A stretch of 64,000 nt of DNA from Streptomyces sp. NBC_00258 (GTDB taxonomy: Bacteria; Actinomycetota; Actinomycetes; Streptomycetales; Streptomycetaceae). Shown one piece after another: positions 27,116 to 35,889 of the stretch; position 1 is the first letter of the stretch; each line of letters opens with the position of its first letter. Where the stretch lies: contig NZ_CP108081.1 of NCBI RefSeq assembly GCF_036182465.1, positions 8,680,001 through 8,744,000 of the forward strand, read 5' to 3'. The notes under the pieces were generated by a model that did no database searches, was not told the DNA's origin, and was given only the letters and a program-made list of their open reading frames with translations. Made by a program: the position numbers and the translations under genes.

Positions 27116-27164
27116 GACCCCTGCCCTTTGCCCTTGCCGGTCCACTTGCCCTTGACGGTCCGCG

Positions 27165-27905
27165 TCAGTTGAGGCTCGTCGGCCCCCGTGTCAGCTCCGA
27201 CGCGGGCAACGACGGCAGGTTGCGGATGATCGCGGTCTCCGCCCGCAGCAGCGTCAGCTCCTCGCGGAGGCGGGACGCCGTGTCCGGCGCCTGGAGCAGC
27301 CGCTGCTTCGCCGGCACGTCGAGCATCGCCGCGGCCGCGACCAGGTACGAGACGACGGCCGGCTCGTCCGGCAGCTCGGCCCCGGTCGACAGGGACCGTT
27401 CCCGGGCCCCCGCGAGCCGCTTCTGATACTGCCTGAAGGCCCGCAGCACCCCTTCCGCCAGCGCGCCGGCCTCCTCGCCCGGGTCTTCCTCCAGCTCCTC
27501 CAGTTCGGCCGTCAGAAAGGCACCGGAGGCGTCCACGGAGAGCAGCCGCACCCGGGTCGTACCGGTGGCCAGCACCTCGAAGCTGCCGTCGGCCCGTTCC
27601 CGGATGGTCGCCGCGTCCGCGACGCACCCCACCTCGTGGAAGGCCTTGGCCGGGTCGTCGCCGAAGCCGGCCGCGGGCCCGCGCTGGGGCACGGCGGTCT
27701 GGTCCGGCATACCGGGCGCGGTGGACGCGACCTCGTGGCCGTCGCGGATGGCGACGACGGCGAACCGGCGCGGATCGTCCTCGGGGGTCTTCAGGAGCTC
27801 GCGCATCATCGCGCGATAGCGCTCCTCGAAGACGTTCAGGGGCAGCACGAGCCCGGGGAACAGCACCGAGTTCAGGGGGAAGAGGGGGAGCCGGACGGTG
27901 GTCAC
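27165..27905 (-). CDS. LON peptidase substrate-binding-domain protein
   Basis: This 246-residue protein consists of only the N-terminal Lon-type (LAN/PUA-like) domain. LPLFPLNSVLFPGLVLPLNVFE is the diagnostic start and FEVLATGTTRVRLL lies near residue 120. A helical C-terminal part follows. The AAA+ and protease domains of Lon are absent, and the size matches the stand-alone LON-domain family. Function unknown; a substrate-recognition or adaptor role is inferred. It starts at a GTG 11 bases after the upstream gene's stop, implying co-transcription. Confidence 0.9.
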   Translation of the reverse strand: MTTVRLPLFPLNSVLFPGLVLPLNVFEERYRAMMRELLKTPEDDPRRFAVVAIRDGHEVASTAPGMPDQTAVPQRGPAAGFGDDPAKAFHEVGCVADAATIRERADGSFEVLATGTTRVRLLSVDASGAFLTAELEELEEDPGEEAGALAEGVLRAFRQYQKRLAGARERSLSTGAELPDEPAVVSYLVAAAAMLDVPAKQRLLQAPDTASRLREELTLLRAETAIIRNLPSLPASELTRGPTSLN

Positions 27906-27916
27906 GACGAGAAAGC

Positions 27917-28972
27917 CTAATGGTCACCGGAGGGCGCACGTCCGCCGTGCTCACTCCGTGGATACGGAAGATCCCCGTTGCGTAGTTTCAGGGGCATGCC
28001 CGAGGCCACCTCGATCCGTATTCCGTCGCGCAGTTCGAGGAACTGGCCGAGCGGGTCGTCCGAGACGCGGTCCCAGGGGAACGAGGTGGCGTACGGCCCG
28101 ATGAGGTGCAGCTGCGCCAGCGCGTCCTGCCACCGTTCGAGGCGGATCAGCACGTAGACGAGCAGGTTGCGGACCTCCGCGGGCCACGGGTCGGCGGCCG
28201 CGTACTCCCCGGAGACGGCGATCGCGAGGTCGGCCGCCGTGTCGAGGCGTTCGCGCGGCACGGCCGCTCCACCGCCCTCGGTCAGGTACGCGAAGGCCGC
28301 GCGCACCGGCAGGGCCTGGACGAGGGAGCCGGGCAGCGCGTCCTGCGCGGCCCGCTCGGCGAAGTCGAAGCACTCGCGGTGCGAGCCGTACCAGGCCGCG
28401 GACAGGTACTGGAGGGCGGCCGCATGGCAGCCGTAGTGGTGCGGGGAGCGGCGTACGGCCTCGGCCCACAGCCGCTCGAACGCGGTGTGCGGGGTGTTCG
28501 TGCCCCGGGCGTGGTCGAGCGCGATGCGCCACGGCACCGGGTCGCGCGGGTCGCCCTCGGCGGCCGCGGAGATCAGCGGCCCCACCTGGCGCAGCAGCTC
28601 GGCGCGGGCCGGCGACTCCCAGCTCCGGCACACCGCGAGCTCGGCCTTCACCAGCAGCGCGTCCGGGTCGTGCGGGGCGTCGGAGCACCAGTCGTCGAAC
28701 CATTCCGTCCGGGAGCGCGCGAAGGCGGCCAGACGCGTCGCGTACCGGTCCCGGTTCTCCCACTCGGCGGCCTCCCGGGTGGTGGACAGCAGCTTCGCCG
28801 CGGTCCCGTACTCGCCGCGGCCCGCGGCGACGAGTGCCGGTCCGAGCCGCTCGTCGGGCGCGTCGAGCAGTACCTCGTCGTCGGCGGGCAGACCGGCGGC
28901 GAGGCGGGAAGTGTTCCGTGCCATCCGTGCCGTACGGAGGAACGCGCGCAGCAGTGCCATGGTGGTGCCCAT
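27917..28972 (-). CDS. Conserved helical-repeat protein of unknown function
   Basis: This 351-residue soluble protein has no signal peptide. It is built of amphipathic helix pairs with TPR-like spacing (GRGEYGTAAKLLSTTREAAEW, HPHYGCHAAALQYLSA-like segments, LERWQDALAQLHLIG). In Streptomyces such proteins are usually left as hypothetical. The first ATG at 28972 is chosen; a second ATG at 28960 in the same frame is possible, and neither has a strong Shine-Dalgarno. It heads a minus-strand group with the LON-domain, ybaK and bL37-like genes. Confidence 0.75.
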   Translation of the reverse strand: MGTTMALLRAFLRTARMARNTSRLAAGLPADDEVLLDAPDERLGPALVAAGRGEYGTAAKLLSTTREAAEWENRDRYATRLAAFARSRTEWFDDWCSDAPHDPDALLVKAELAVCRSWESPARAELLRQVGPLISAAAEGDPRDPVPWRIALDHARGTNTPHTAFERLWAEAVRRSPHHYGCHAAALQYLSAAWYGSHRECFDFAERAAQDALPGSLVQALPVRAAFAYLTEGGGAAVPRERLDTAADLAIAVSGEYAAADPWPAEVRNLLVYVLIRLERWQDALAQLHLIGPYATSFPWDRVSDDPLGQFLELRDGIRIEVASGMPLKLRNGDLPYPRSEHGGRAPSGDH

Positions 28973-29123
28973 TGAAAACCCGCAGGTCGGACGGGTGCCA
29001 GAGGATACGCGGTGACGCTTTTGTAACCGTATTTTGGTTGCGTGCGGAATGGTCAAGGCCAGGTAAAAGGTGACTGTTGTTCATGTGTCAAGCAGTTGTG
29101 CGCGACCCGGGAGAGAGACCTGC

Positions 29124-30707
29124 TCAGCCCCTGCGCAGCAGCCGTGTCGCGCCCGCCGCCACCGTTGTGGCGAGGACCCAGCCCAGCAGGATCACCACCG
29201 CGGACAGCCACTGCCAGCCGCCGCGCAGCTGCCAGTAGCCGACCTGGCCGAGATCGATGACCGGGAGCAGCAGGTCCAGGGCGAACAGCGAGGGGTTCCA
29301 CGGCGGATGTTCGCCGCTTTTGAGCGGTGGATGGTCGGCGTGTGCGAAGGCTATGGAGGTCGCCGCCCACAGCACGGCCATCCAGACGGCCGCCCGCCCG
29401 GGCCGGTACCCGTAGGCGACCGTCCAGTCCTGCGCGTACCCCCAGAGCTTGGCGGCGATCGGCAGGTTCTCGCGGCGGTGGCGCTGCTTGGCGAGCAGCA
29501 CCTCGCGGGCGTCCTCGTCCTCGCCGCCGTTGCGCAGCACGGTCGCCAGCCGCTCGTACGGCTCGGGGTTGTACTCCGGAGTCGCCGCGGCCACCCATTC
29601 GAGGCGCCGGGACAGCGGGAACGGGCCGCGTGGCACGAGGTACTCGTACTGGAAGCCGCCCATCTGCAGTTGGCCCGCGCCCGGCCAGCTGGTCGCGTGG
29701 TCCATCAGGTTGACCACCTTCGCGCCGTTCAGCACGACCCGTCCGCGCTGCGGCCGCTCGCCGAGGAAGCGCAGCTCGGGCACCTGGACGCGGCGCAGCG
29801 AGACCTCCTGGTCGTCCCGCAGGACGAGGCGGGCCTGCTCGAAGTCCACCGCGTCCCCGAACCGGCCGTCGTCGAGCCGGATCCCGCCCTCGCACTCGAA
29901 CCGCTGGACGCGGGTGCCGCGCGCCGGGGTGCGGCCGCTGGTGTGGAGGGGGTCGCCGACGCTCGCCGGGGTCAGGTACAGCGTGCGCTCGACGGTCAGC
30001 TGCGGTGCGTTCAGCGCGCGGCGGCTCCCGTACGGGTTGGCCAGCCGGCTGCCGCGCAGACTGAGCGAGACGCCGACCTTCGCGCCGCGCAGGCTCAGCT
30101 CGCCGTGCGACTCCAGCATCTCGGCCTGGAGGTCCTGCCCGACGGTCATCCCGTCGCCGGTGAGGGAGCGCCCGCGCCGGTCCCGGTAGACGATCGCCTG
30201 GTTGAGCAGCAGATCCGTGCCGATGTGCGCGTCGGTGAGGCGTACGCCGTTGTGGAAGCGGCAGCGCGGCAGATGCAGATCGCCCTCGGTGTGCACCCGG
30301 GCCGCCTCAAGGCGCGGCACCGCGCAGTCCACCAGGCGCACGGTCGTGAACCGGGCCTCCGGCAGCAGGACCTCCTTCTCGAACCGGCAGCCCTTGATCT
30401 CGACGTACGGCTCGATCGTGCCGCCCGCGAGGTCGAGGACGTCGACGATCTGGACGCCGGTCAGCTTGAGGGAGGCGACGCGGCCGTCGAGCGCGGGCGG
30501 TCCGTCCAGCAGCAGCCAGGCCACTATCCGGGCCCGCACACTGCGCTCGGGGCCCCATGGATGGCCGCCGTGCGGATCGTCGACGGTCGTGTCCCCGGCG
30601 CGCAGGTCGTACACGCTGCCGTTGCGGAACGCCTGCCACATCCCGGCTTCGGCGGCGGTCAGGTCATCGGGCAGTTCTCCGGCGCGGACGCCGGCCCCCT
30701 GGGTCAC
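29124..30707 (-). CDS. Predicted beta-helix protein with C-terminal membrane anchor ('membrane-associated oxidoreductase')
   Basis: This 527-residue protein has a central region (about residues 80-350) of short beta-strand-like turns (GVQIVDVLDLAGGTI, RGAKVGVSLSLRGSRL), suggesting a right-handed beta-helix related to pentapeptide repeats. The C-terminal 150 residues contain a helical stretch and two or three membrane segments (near 440-460, 475-490 and 500-520). Streptomyces homologues are often labelled membrane-associated oxidoreductase, but I see no nucleotide-binding motif. The GTG at 30707 is preceded by AAAGGGAAG. It is divergent from hisD. Confidence 0.72.
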   Translation of the reverse strand: MTQGAGVRAGELPDDLTAAEAGMWQAFRNGSVYDLRAGDTTVDDPHGGHPWGPERSVRARIVAWLLLDGPPALDGRVASLKLTGVQIVDVLDLAGGTIEPYVEIKGCRFEKEVLLPEARFTTVRLVDCAVPRLEAARVHTEGDLHLPRCRFHNGVRLTDAHIGTDLLLNQAIVYRDRRGRSLTGDGMTVGQDLQAEMLESHGELSLRGAKVGVSLSLRGSRLANPYGSRRALNAPQLTVERTLYLTPASVGDPLHTSGRTPARGTRVQRFECEGGIRLDDGRFGDAVDFEQARLVLRDDQEVSLRRVQVPELRFLGERPQRGRVVLNGAKVVNLMDHATSWPGAGQLQMGGFQYEYLVPRGPFPLSRRLEWVAAATPEYNPEPYERLATVLRNGGEDEDAREVLLAKQRHRRENLPIAAKLWGYAQDWTVAYGYRPGRAAVWMAVLWAATSIAFAHADHPPLKSGEHPPWNPSLFALDLLLPVIDLGQVGYWQLRGGWQWLSAVVILLGWVLATTVAAGATRLLRRG

Positions 30708-30862
30708 GGTCTTCCCTTTCTCCCCCGCTACTCGCGGGTTTCGTACAGTCGTTCCTGTGATGCCCGCTGGGTGACTGCCTGAACACCAGTGGTGAAGGTG
30801 ATCTTCCGGAACCCGTGCCAGGCACGAAATCGGGCCACGTGGCGACCGGTGATCCACAGCCC

Positions 30863-30879
30863 GTATCAGCGATTGATAC
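30863..30879. promoter_or_regulatory. Palindrome upstream of hisD, possible operator
   Basis: GTATCA, five bases, TGATAC forms a perfect 6-bp inverted repeat about 40 bases upstream of the hisD GTG and in the divergent spacer. It is GntR/TetR-like in size. No matching regulator is encoded nearby. Confidence 0.4.
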
Positions 30880-30919
30880 AGCCGTCCGGCGCCCGAACCC
30901 CGTCTGAGAGAATTGGTTC

Positions 30920-32242
30920 GTGATCTCCCGAATCGATCTGCGCGGCGACGCCCTCCCCGAGGGCTCCGCCCTGCGCGACCTGCTGCCCCGAGCCGACTTC
31001 GACGTTTCGGCCGCCCTGGAGAAAGTGCGTCCGATCTGCGAGGCCGTGCATCATCGTGGCGACGCGGCGCTGATCGACTACGCGGAGAAGTTCGACGGCG
31101 TACGCCTGGAGTCCGTCCGCGTCCCGGCGCGGGCGCTCACCGACGCGCTGGAGCAGCTCGATCCGGCCGTCCGCGCGGCCCTGGAGGAGTCGATCCGCCG
31201 CGCCCGCATCGTCCACCGCGAGCAGCGCCGCACCACGCACACCACCCAGGTCGTGCCCGGCGGCTCGGTCACCGAGAAGTGGGTGCCGGTCGACCGGGTC
31301 GGGCTGTACGCGCCCGGCGGCCGGGCCGTCTACCCGTCGTCCGTGATCATGAACGTGGTCCCGGCGCAGGAGGCGGGCGTCGAGTCGATCGCCCTTGCCT
31401 CCCCGGCCCAGTCCGAGTTCGGCGGCCTGCCGCACCCGACGATCCTTGCCGCCTGCGCGCTGCTCGGTATCGACGAGGTGTACGCGGCGGGCGGCGCGAC
31501 CGCCGTCGCGATGTTCGCGTACGGCACCGAGTCCTGCGCGCCCACCAACATGGTCACGGGCCCGGGCAACATCTGGGTCGCCGCCGCCAAGCGCTACTTC
31601 GCCGGAAAGATCGGCATCGACGCCGAGGCCGGTCCGACCGAGATCGCGATCCTCGCCGACGAGAGCGCCGACCCGGTGATCGTCGCCTCCGACCTGATCA
31701 GCCAGGCCGAGCACGACCCGCTGGCCGCGGCCGTCCTGGTCACCGACTCGGTCGCGCTGGCCGACGCGGTGGAGAAGGAGCTGGAGCCGCAGGTCGCGGC
31801 CACCAAGCACATCGAGGACCGGATCGTCCCGGCGCTGAGCGGCAGGCAGTCCGCGATCGTGCTGGTGGACGGCGTGGACGAGGGCCTGCGGGTCGTCAAC
31901 GCGTACGGCGCCGAGCACCTGGAGATCCAGACGGCCGACGCGAGCGCGGTCGCGGACCGTGTGCGCAACGCCGGTGCGATCTTCGTCGGCCCCTGGGCGC
32001 CCGTCTCGCTGGGCGACTACGCGGCCGGCTCCAACCACGTCCTCCCGACCGGCGGCTGCGCCTGCCACTCCTCGGGTCTGTCGGTCCAGTCCTTCCTGCG
32101 CGGGATCCACATCGTCGACTACACGCGCGACGCCCTCGCGGAGGTGGCCCACCACGTGGTGGCGCTCGCCGAGGCCGAGGACCTCCCGGCCCACGGTGCC
32201 GCCGTCAAGGCAAGGTTCGAGTGGAAGGTGCCCAGCAAGTGA
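30920..32242 (+). CDS. hisD: Histidinol dehydrogenase
   Basis: HisD performs the last two oxidations of histidine biosynthesis (histidinol to histidine, NAD+ and Zn dependent). The 440-residue protein shows the family signature ATAVAMFAYGTESC...MVTGPGNIWVA, GPTEIAILAD, and the catalytic Glu-His pair in AYGAEHLEIQ. It is full length. The GTG start at 30920 follows a GAGAG run. It is the first gene of a his operon in which each following gene overlaps or nearly abuts (GTGA with hisC). Confidence 0.98.
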   Translation: MISRIDLRGDALPEGSALRDLLPRADFDVSAALEKVRPICEAVHHRGDAALIDYAEKFDGVRLESVRVPARALTDALEQLDPAVRAALEESIRRARIVHREQRRTTHTTQVVPGGSVTEKWVPVDRVGLYAPGGRAVYPSSVIMNVVPAQEAGVESIALASPAQSEFGGLPHPTILAACALLGIDEVYAAGGATAVAMFAYGTESCAPTNMVTGPGNIWVAAAKRYFAGKIGIDAEAGPTEIAILADESADPVIVASDLISQAEHDPLAAAVLVTDSVALADAVEKELEPQVAATKHIEDRIVPALSGRQSAIVLVDGVDEGLRVVNAYGAEHLEIQTADASAVADRVRNAGAIFVGPWAPVSLGDYAAGSNHVLPTGGCACHSSGLSVQSFLRGIHIVDYTRDALAEVAHHVVALAEAEDLPAHGAAVKARFEWKVPSK

Positions 32243-33354
32243 CCGGCATCGACGATCTCCCCGTACGCGACGAGCTGCGCGGCAAGTCCCCGTACGGCGC
32301 GCCCCAACTCGACGTACCCGTACGGCTGAACACGAACGAGAACCCCTACCCGCTGCCCGAGCCGCTCGTCGAGCGGATCGCAGAGCGGGTTCGCGAGGCG
32401 GCCCGGAACCTCAACCGCTACCCCGACCGGGACGCGGTCGAGCTGCGCACCGAGCTGGCCAAGTACCTGACGAAGACCGGGAAGCACGCGGTCGGCGTCC
32501 AGAACGTCTGGGCGGCCAACGGCTCGAACGAGGTCATCCAGCAACTGCTGCAGACCTTCGGCGGGCCCGGCCGCACGGCCATCGGCTTCGAGCCCTCGTA
32601 CTCGATGCACGGCCTGATCTCGCGGGGCACCGGCACCGGATGGATCTCCGGCCCTCGCAACGAGGACTTCACGATCGACCTCGCGGCCGCCGAGCAGGCG
32701 ATCGCCGAGAACAAGCCCGACGTCGTCTTCATCACCACCCCCAACAACCCCACGGGCAACGCGGTTCCGCCCGAGACGGTCCTCGCGCTGTACGAGGCCG
32801 CGCAGGCGGCGAAGCCGTCGATGGTCGTCGTCGACGAGGCGTACATCGAGTTCAGCCACGGCGACTCGCTGCTTCCGCTGCTCGAAGATCGGCCGAATCT
32901 CGTCGTCTCGCGGACGATGTCGAAGGCCTTCGGCGCGGCCGGGCTGCGCCTCGGCTATCTCGCCGCGCACCCGGCGGTCGTGGACGCCGTCCAGCTCGTA
33001 CGGCTGCCGTACCACCTGTCGGCGGTCACCCAGGCGACCGCACTGGCCGCCCTGGAGCACACCGACACGCTGCTCGGATACGTCGAGCAGTTGAAGACCG
33101 AGCGGGACCGGCTGGTCCTCGAACTGCGGGCGATCGGCTTCGACGTGACCGAGTCGGACGCGAACTTCGTGCAGTTCGGGCGGTTCGACGGGGAGAACGG
33201 GTCGCACATCGCCTGGCAGAAGATCCTCGACCGGGGCGTCCTGGTCCGGGACAACGGCGTACCCGGATGGCTGCGGGTCTCCGCCGGAACTCCCGCCGAA
33301 AACGACGCGTTCCTCGACGCGGTACGTGAGTTGAAGAAGGAGCAGAGCACATGA
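32239..33354 (+). CDS. hisC: Histidinol-phosphate aminotransferase
   Basis: This 371-residue PLP-dependent class I/II aminotransferase converts imidazole acetol phosphate to histidinol phosphate with glutamate. The PLP-anchoring Lys229 lies in SRTMSKAFGAAGLRLGY. The Asp that contacts the pyridine nitrogen is in VVVDEAYIEF, and TPNNPTGN and RLNTNENPYPLP are further family boxes. The GTG start overlaps the hisD stop by 4 bases, implying translational coupling. Confidence 0.97.
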   Translation: MTGIDDLPVRDELRGKSPYGAPQLDVPVRLNTNENPYPLPEPLVERIAERVREAARNLNRYPDRDAVELRTELAKYLTKTGKHAVGVQNVWAANGSNEVIQQLLQTFGGPGRTAIGFEPSYSMHGLISRGTGTGWISGPRNEDFTIDLAAAEQAIAENKPDVVFITTPNNPTGNAVPPETVLALYEAAQAAKPSMVVVDEAYIEFSHGDSLLPLLEDRPNLVVSRTMSKAFGAAGLRLGYLAAHPAVVDAVQLVRLPYHLSAVTQATALAALEHTDTLLGYVEQLKTERDRLVLELRAIGFDVTESDANFVQFGRFDGENGSHIAWQKILDRGVLVRDNGVPGWLRVSAGTPAENDAFLDAVRELKKEQST

Positions 33355-33944
33355 GCCGCGTAGGACGTGTGGAGCGGGTGACCAAGGAGACGTCGGTCCT
33401 CGTCGAGATCGATCTCGACGGAACCGGCAAGGTCGACGTGTCGACAGGGGTCGGCTTCTACGACCACATGCTCGACCAGCTCGGCCGCCACGGTCTGTTC
33501 GACCTGACCGTGAAGACCGAGGGCGACCTGCACATCGACTCGCACCACACCATCGAGGACTCCGCCCTCGCGCTCGGCGCCGCCTTCAAGCAGGCGCTCG
33601 GCGACAAGGTGGGCATCTACCGCTTCGGCAACTGCACGGTCCCGCTGGACGAGTCGCTCGCCCAGGTGACCGTCGACCTCTCCGGCCGCCCGTACCTCGT
33701 GCACACCGAGCCCGAGAAGATGGCGCCGATGATCGGCGAGTACGACACGACGATGACCCGGCACATCTTCGAGTCCTTCGTCGCGCAGGCCCAGATCGCG
33801 CTGCACGTCCACGTGCCGTACGGGCGCAACGCGCACCACATCGTGGAGTGCCAGTTCAAGGCGCTCGCCCGGGCACTGCGGTACGCCTCCGAGCGTGACC
33901 CGCGCGCGGCGGGCATCCTCCCGTCCACGAAGGGTGCCCTGTAA
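33351..33944 (+). CDS. hisB: Imidazoleglycerol-phosphate dehydratase
   Basis: This 197-residue monofunctional dehydratase (no HisN-type phosphatase domain) has the His/Glu-rich metal-binding boxes GFYDHMLDQLGRHG, DSHHTIEDSALALG and GRNAHHIVECQFKALARAL. It removes water from IGP in a Mn-dependent reaction. Its ATG overlaps the hisC stop (ATGA). Confidence 0.97.
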   Translation: MSRVGRVERVTKETSVLVEIDLDGTGKVDVSTGVGFYDHMLDQLGRHGLFDLTVKTEGDLHIDSHHTIEDSALALGAAFKQALGDKVGIYRFGNCTVPLDESLAQVTVDLSGRPYLVHTEPEKMAPMIGEYDTTMTRHIFESFVAQAQIALHVHVPYGRNAHHIVECQFKALARALRYASERDPRAAGILPSTKGAL

Positions 33945-33948
33945 AGCC

Positions 33949-34113
33949 ATGAGCGGCCTCTCCACCGTACTGATCGTCGTCGGGCTCTTCCTGCTCGGCG
34001 GCGTCTACTCCTTCGTCAAGCAGCAGATGCCGAAGAGTCTCATCGTGCTGCTGTCGATCGGCGCCGGCATGTGTCTTGTCGCGGGCGTCCTGAGGCTGGA
34101 GGTGTGGAATTGA
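33949..34113 (+). CDS. Small two-segment membrane protein within the his operon
   Basis: This 54-residue protein starts MSGLSTVLIVVGLFLLGGV. It consists almost entirely of two hydrophobic helices (about 4-20 and 29-48) joined by a basic loop (VKQQMPKS). It begins 5 bases after the hisB stop and its own stop overlaps the hisH TTG start, so translation of hisH may depend on it. The amino-acid quality and the coupling argue that it is real. It is not a known histidine enzyme; function unknown. Confidence 0.78.
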   Translation: MSGLSTVLIVVGLFLLGGVYSFVKQQMPKSLIVLLSIGAGMCLVAGVLRLEVWN

Positions 34114-34754
34114 GCTCCCCTTCCAAACGCGTGGTCGTCTTTGACTACGGCTTCGGGAACGTGCGCTCGGCGGAACGCGCCCTCGCGCGCGCGGGCGCCG
34201 ACGTCGAGATAACGCGTGACTTCGACAAGGCCATGAACGCGGACGGCCTGCTGGTGCCGGGCGTCGGCGCCTTCGCCGCCTGTATGCAGGGGCTGAAGGA
34301 GGCGCGCGGCGACTGGATCGTCGGCCGTCGGCTCGCCGGTGGCCGGCCGGTCATGGGCATCTGCGTCGGTATGCAGATCCTCTTCGCGCGCGGCATCGAG
34401 CACGGCGTCGAGACGGAGGGCCTCGACGAGTGGCCCGGCTCGGTCGAGCCTCTGCAGGCCGACATCGTGCCCCACATGGGCTGGAACACCGTCGAAGCAC
34501 CGGCGGATTCGCAGCTCTTCGCGGGCCTCGACGCCGACGCACGCTTCTACTTCGTGCACTCGTACGCCGTCCACGACTGGAACCTGGAAGTCGCCAACCC
34601 GGCGATGCGCGCCCCGCTCGTCACCTGGTCGACGCACGGCAAGCCCTTCGTGGCGGCCGTGGAGAACGGCGCTCTGTGGGCCACGCAGTTCCACCCCGAG
34701 AAGTCCGGCGACGCCGGAGCGCAGCTGCTGAACAACTGGATCGGAACCCTCTGA
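34110..34754 (+). CDS. hisH: Imidazole glycerol phosphate synthase, glutaminase subunit
   Basis: HisH hydrolyses glutamine and passes ammonia to HisF. This 214-residue class I glutamine amidotransferase has nucleophile Cys85 in GICVGMQ and the His-Glu pair in QFHPEKSG. The start is a TTG at 34110: GGAGG at 34098-34102 is 7 bases upstream, whereas the in-frame GTG at 34104 would be only 1 base from it. The TTG overlaps the upstream TGA (TTGA). The protein then starts SSPSKRVVVFDYGFGN, as in the family. Confidence 0.96.
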   Translation: MSSPSKRVVVFDYGFGNVRSAERALARAGADVEITRDFDKAMNADGLLVPGVGAFAACMQGLKEARGDWIVGRRLAGGRPVMGICVGMQILFARGIEHGVETEGLDEWPGSVEPLQADIVPHMGWNTVEAPADSQLFAGLDADARFYFVHSYAVHDWNLEVANPAMRAPLVTWSTHGKPFVAAVENGALWATQFHPEKSGDAGAQLLNNWIGTL

Positions 34755-35494
34755 TGCCCTCGATGTCTTCCGCGAAGCTCGAACTCCTCCCAGCCGTGGA
34801 CGTCCGCGACGGCCAGGCGGTCCGCCTCGTCCACGGCGAGTCCGGTACGGAGACCTCGTACGGCTCGCCCCTGGAGGCGGCCCTCGCCTGGCAGCGGGCG
34901 GGTGCCGAGTGGCTGCACCTCGTGGACCTGGACGCCGCGTTCGGCACGGGGGACAACCGTGCGCTGATCGGCGAGGTCACCAAGGCGATGGACATCAAGG
35001 TGGAGCTGTCCGGCGGCATCCGCGACGACGCCACCCTCGCCGCGGCCCTCGCCACCGGCTGCACCCGGGTGAACCTCGGCACCGCGGCCCTGGAGACCCC
35101 CGAGTGGGTCGCCAAGGTCATCGCCGAGCACGGCGACAAGATCGCGGTCGGTCTCGACGTACGCGGCACGACCCTGCGCGGCCGTGGCTGGACCCGCGAC
35201 GGCGGCGACCTCTACGAGACGCTGGAGCGCCTCAACAAGGAGGGCTGCGCGCGGTACGTCGTCACGGACATTGCGAAGGACGGCACGCTCCAGGGTCCGA
35301 ACCTGGAGCTGCTGAAGAACGTGTGCGCGGCGACCGACCGCCCGGTGGTGGCGTCGGGCGGGGTCTCGTCCCTGGACGACCTGCGTGCCATCGCCGAACT
35401 CGTGCCGCTCGGTGTCGAGGGCTCGATCGTCGGGAAGGCCCTGTACGCGAAGGCGTTCACCCTGGAAGAGGCACTGGAGGCGGTGGCCAAGTGA
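34754..35494 (+). CDS. priA: Bifunctional PriA isomerase (HisA and TrpF activities)
   Basis: PriA isomerises both ProFAR (histidine) and phosphoribosylanthranilate (tryptophan). It replaces trpF, which is missing from the trp genes in this window. The 246-residue (beta/alpha)8 barrel has the two catalytic Asp boxes LLPAVDVRDG (Asp16) and VVTDIAKDGT, and the phosphate-binding loops SGGIRDD and ASGGVSSLDDL. The ATG at 34754 overlaps the hisH stop by one base. A second in-frame ATG at 34763 is equally possible and closer to the S. coelicolor length as I recall it. Confidence 0.96.
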   Translation: MPSMSSAKLELLPAVDVRDGQAVRLVHGESGTETSYGSPLEAALAWQRAGAEWLHLVDLDAAFGTGDNRALIGEVTKAMDIKVELSGGIRDDATLAAALATGCTRVNLGTAALETPEWVAKVIAEHGDKIAVGLDVRGTTLRGRGWTRDGGDLYETLERLNKEGCARYVVTDIAKDGTLQGPNLELLKNVCAATDRPVVASGGVSSLDDLRAIAELVPLGVEGSIVGKALYAKAFTLEEALEAVAK

Positions 35495-35889
35495 GCGGCC
35501 TGCGACGCGTTTCGACCGGTGCCCCCTGGGAGGACGCCTTCGGGTACTCCCGCGCGGTGGAGCTGCCGAACGGGCTGGTGCTGGTCTCCGGCTGCACGTC
35601 GATAGTGGACGGCGAGATCGCCGGAGGCGGCCCGTACGAGCAGGCGGTCAACGCGTTCAACGTCGCGCTGGCGGCGCTGAAGCAGCTGGATCTCGGCCGC
35701 GAGGACGTCGTACGGACGCGCATGTACCTCACCCACGCCCGGGACGTGGAGGACGTCGGACGCGCCCACAAGGAGCTGTTCGACTCCGTCCGGCCCGCCG
35801 CATCCATGATCATCGTCTCCGGTTTCGTGGACCCCAGCCTGGTGGTCGAGGTCGAGGTGGAGGCGTACCGAGAGGCACCCGAGTCATGA
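35491..35889 (+). CDS. RidA/YjgF-family protein in the his operon
   Basis: This 132-residue protein has the RidA fold: ELPNGLVLVSGCTS, EQAVNAFNVALAAL, and the C-terminal VEVEVEAYR with the substrate-binding Glu at the end. RTRMYLTHARD carries the conserved Arg of many enamine/imine deaminases. RidA proteins clear reactive 2-aminoacrylate-type intermediates made by PLP enzymes; hisC in the same operon is one such enzyme. It overlaps priA (GTGA) and hisF (ATGA), so it is fully coupled. Confidence 0.92.
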   Translation: MSGLRRVSTGAPWEDAFGYSRAVELPNGLVLVSGCTSIVDGEIAGGGPYEQAVNAFNVALAALKQLDLGREDVVRTRMYLTHARDVEDVGRAHKELFDSVRPAASMIIVSGFVDPSLVVEVEVEAYREAPES

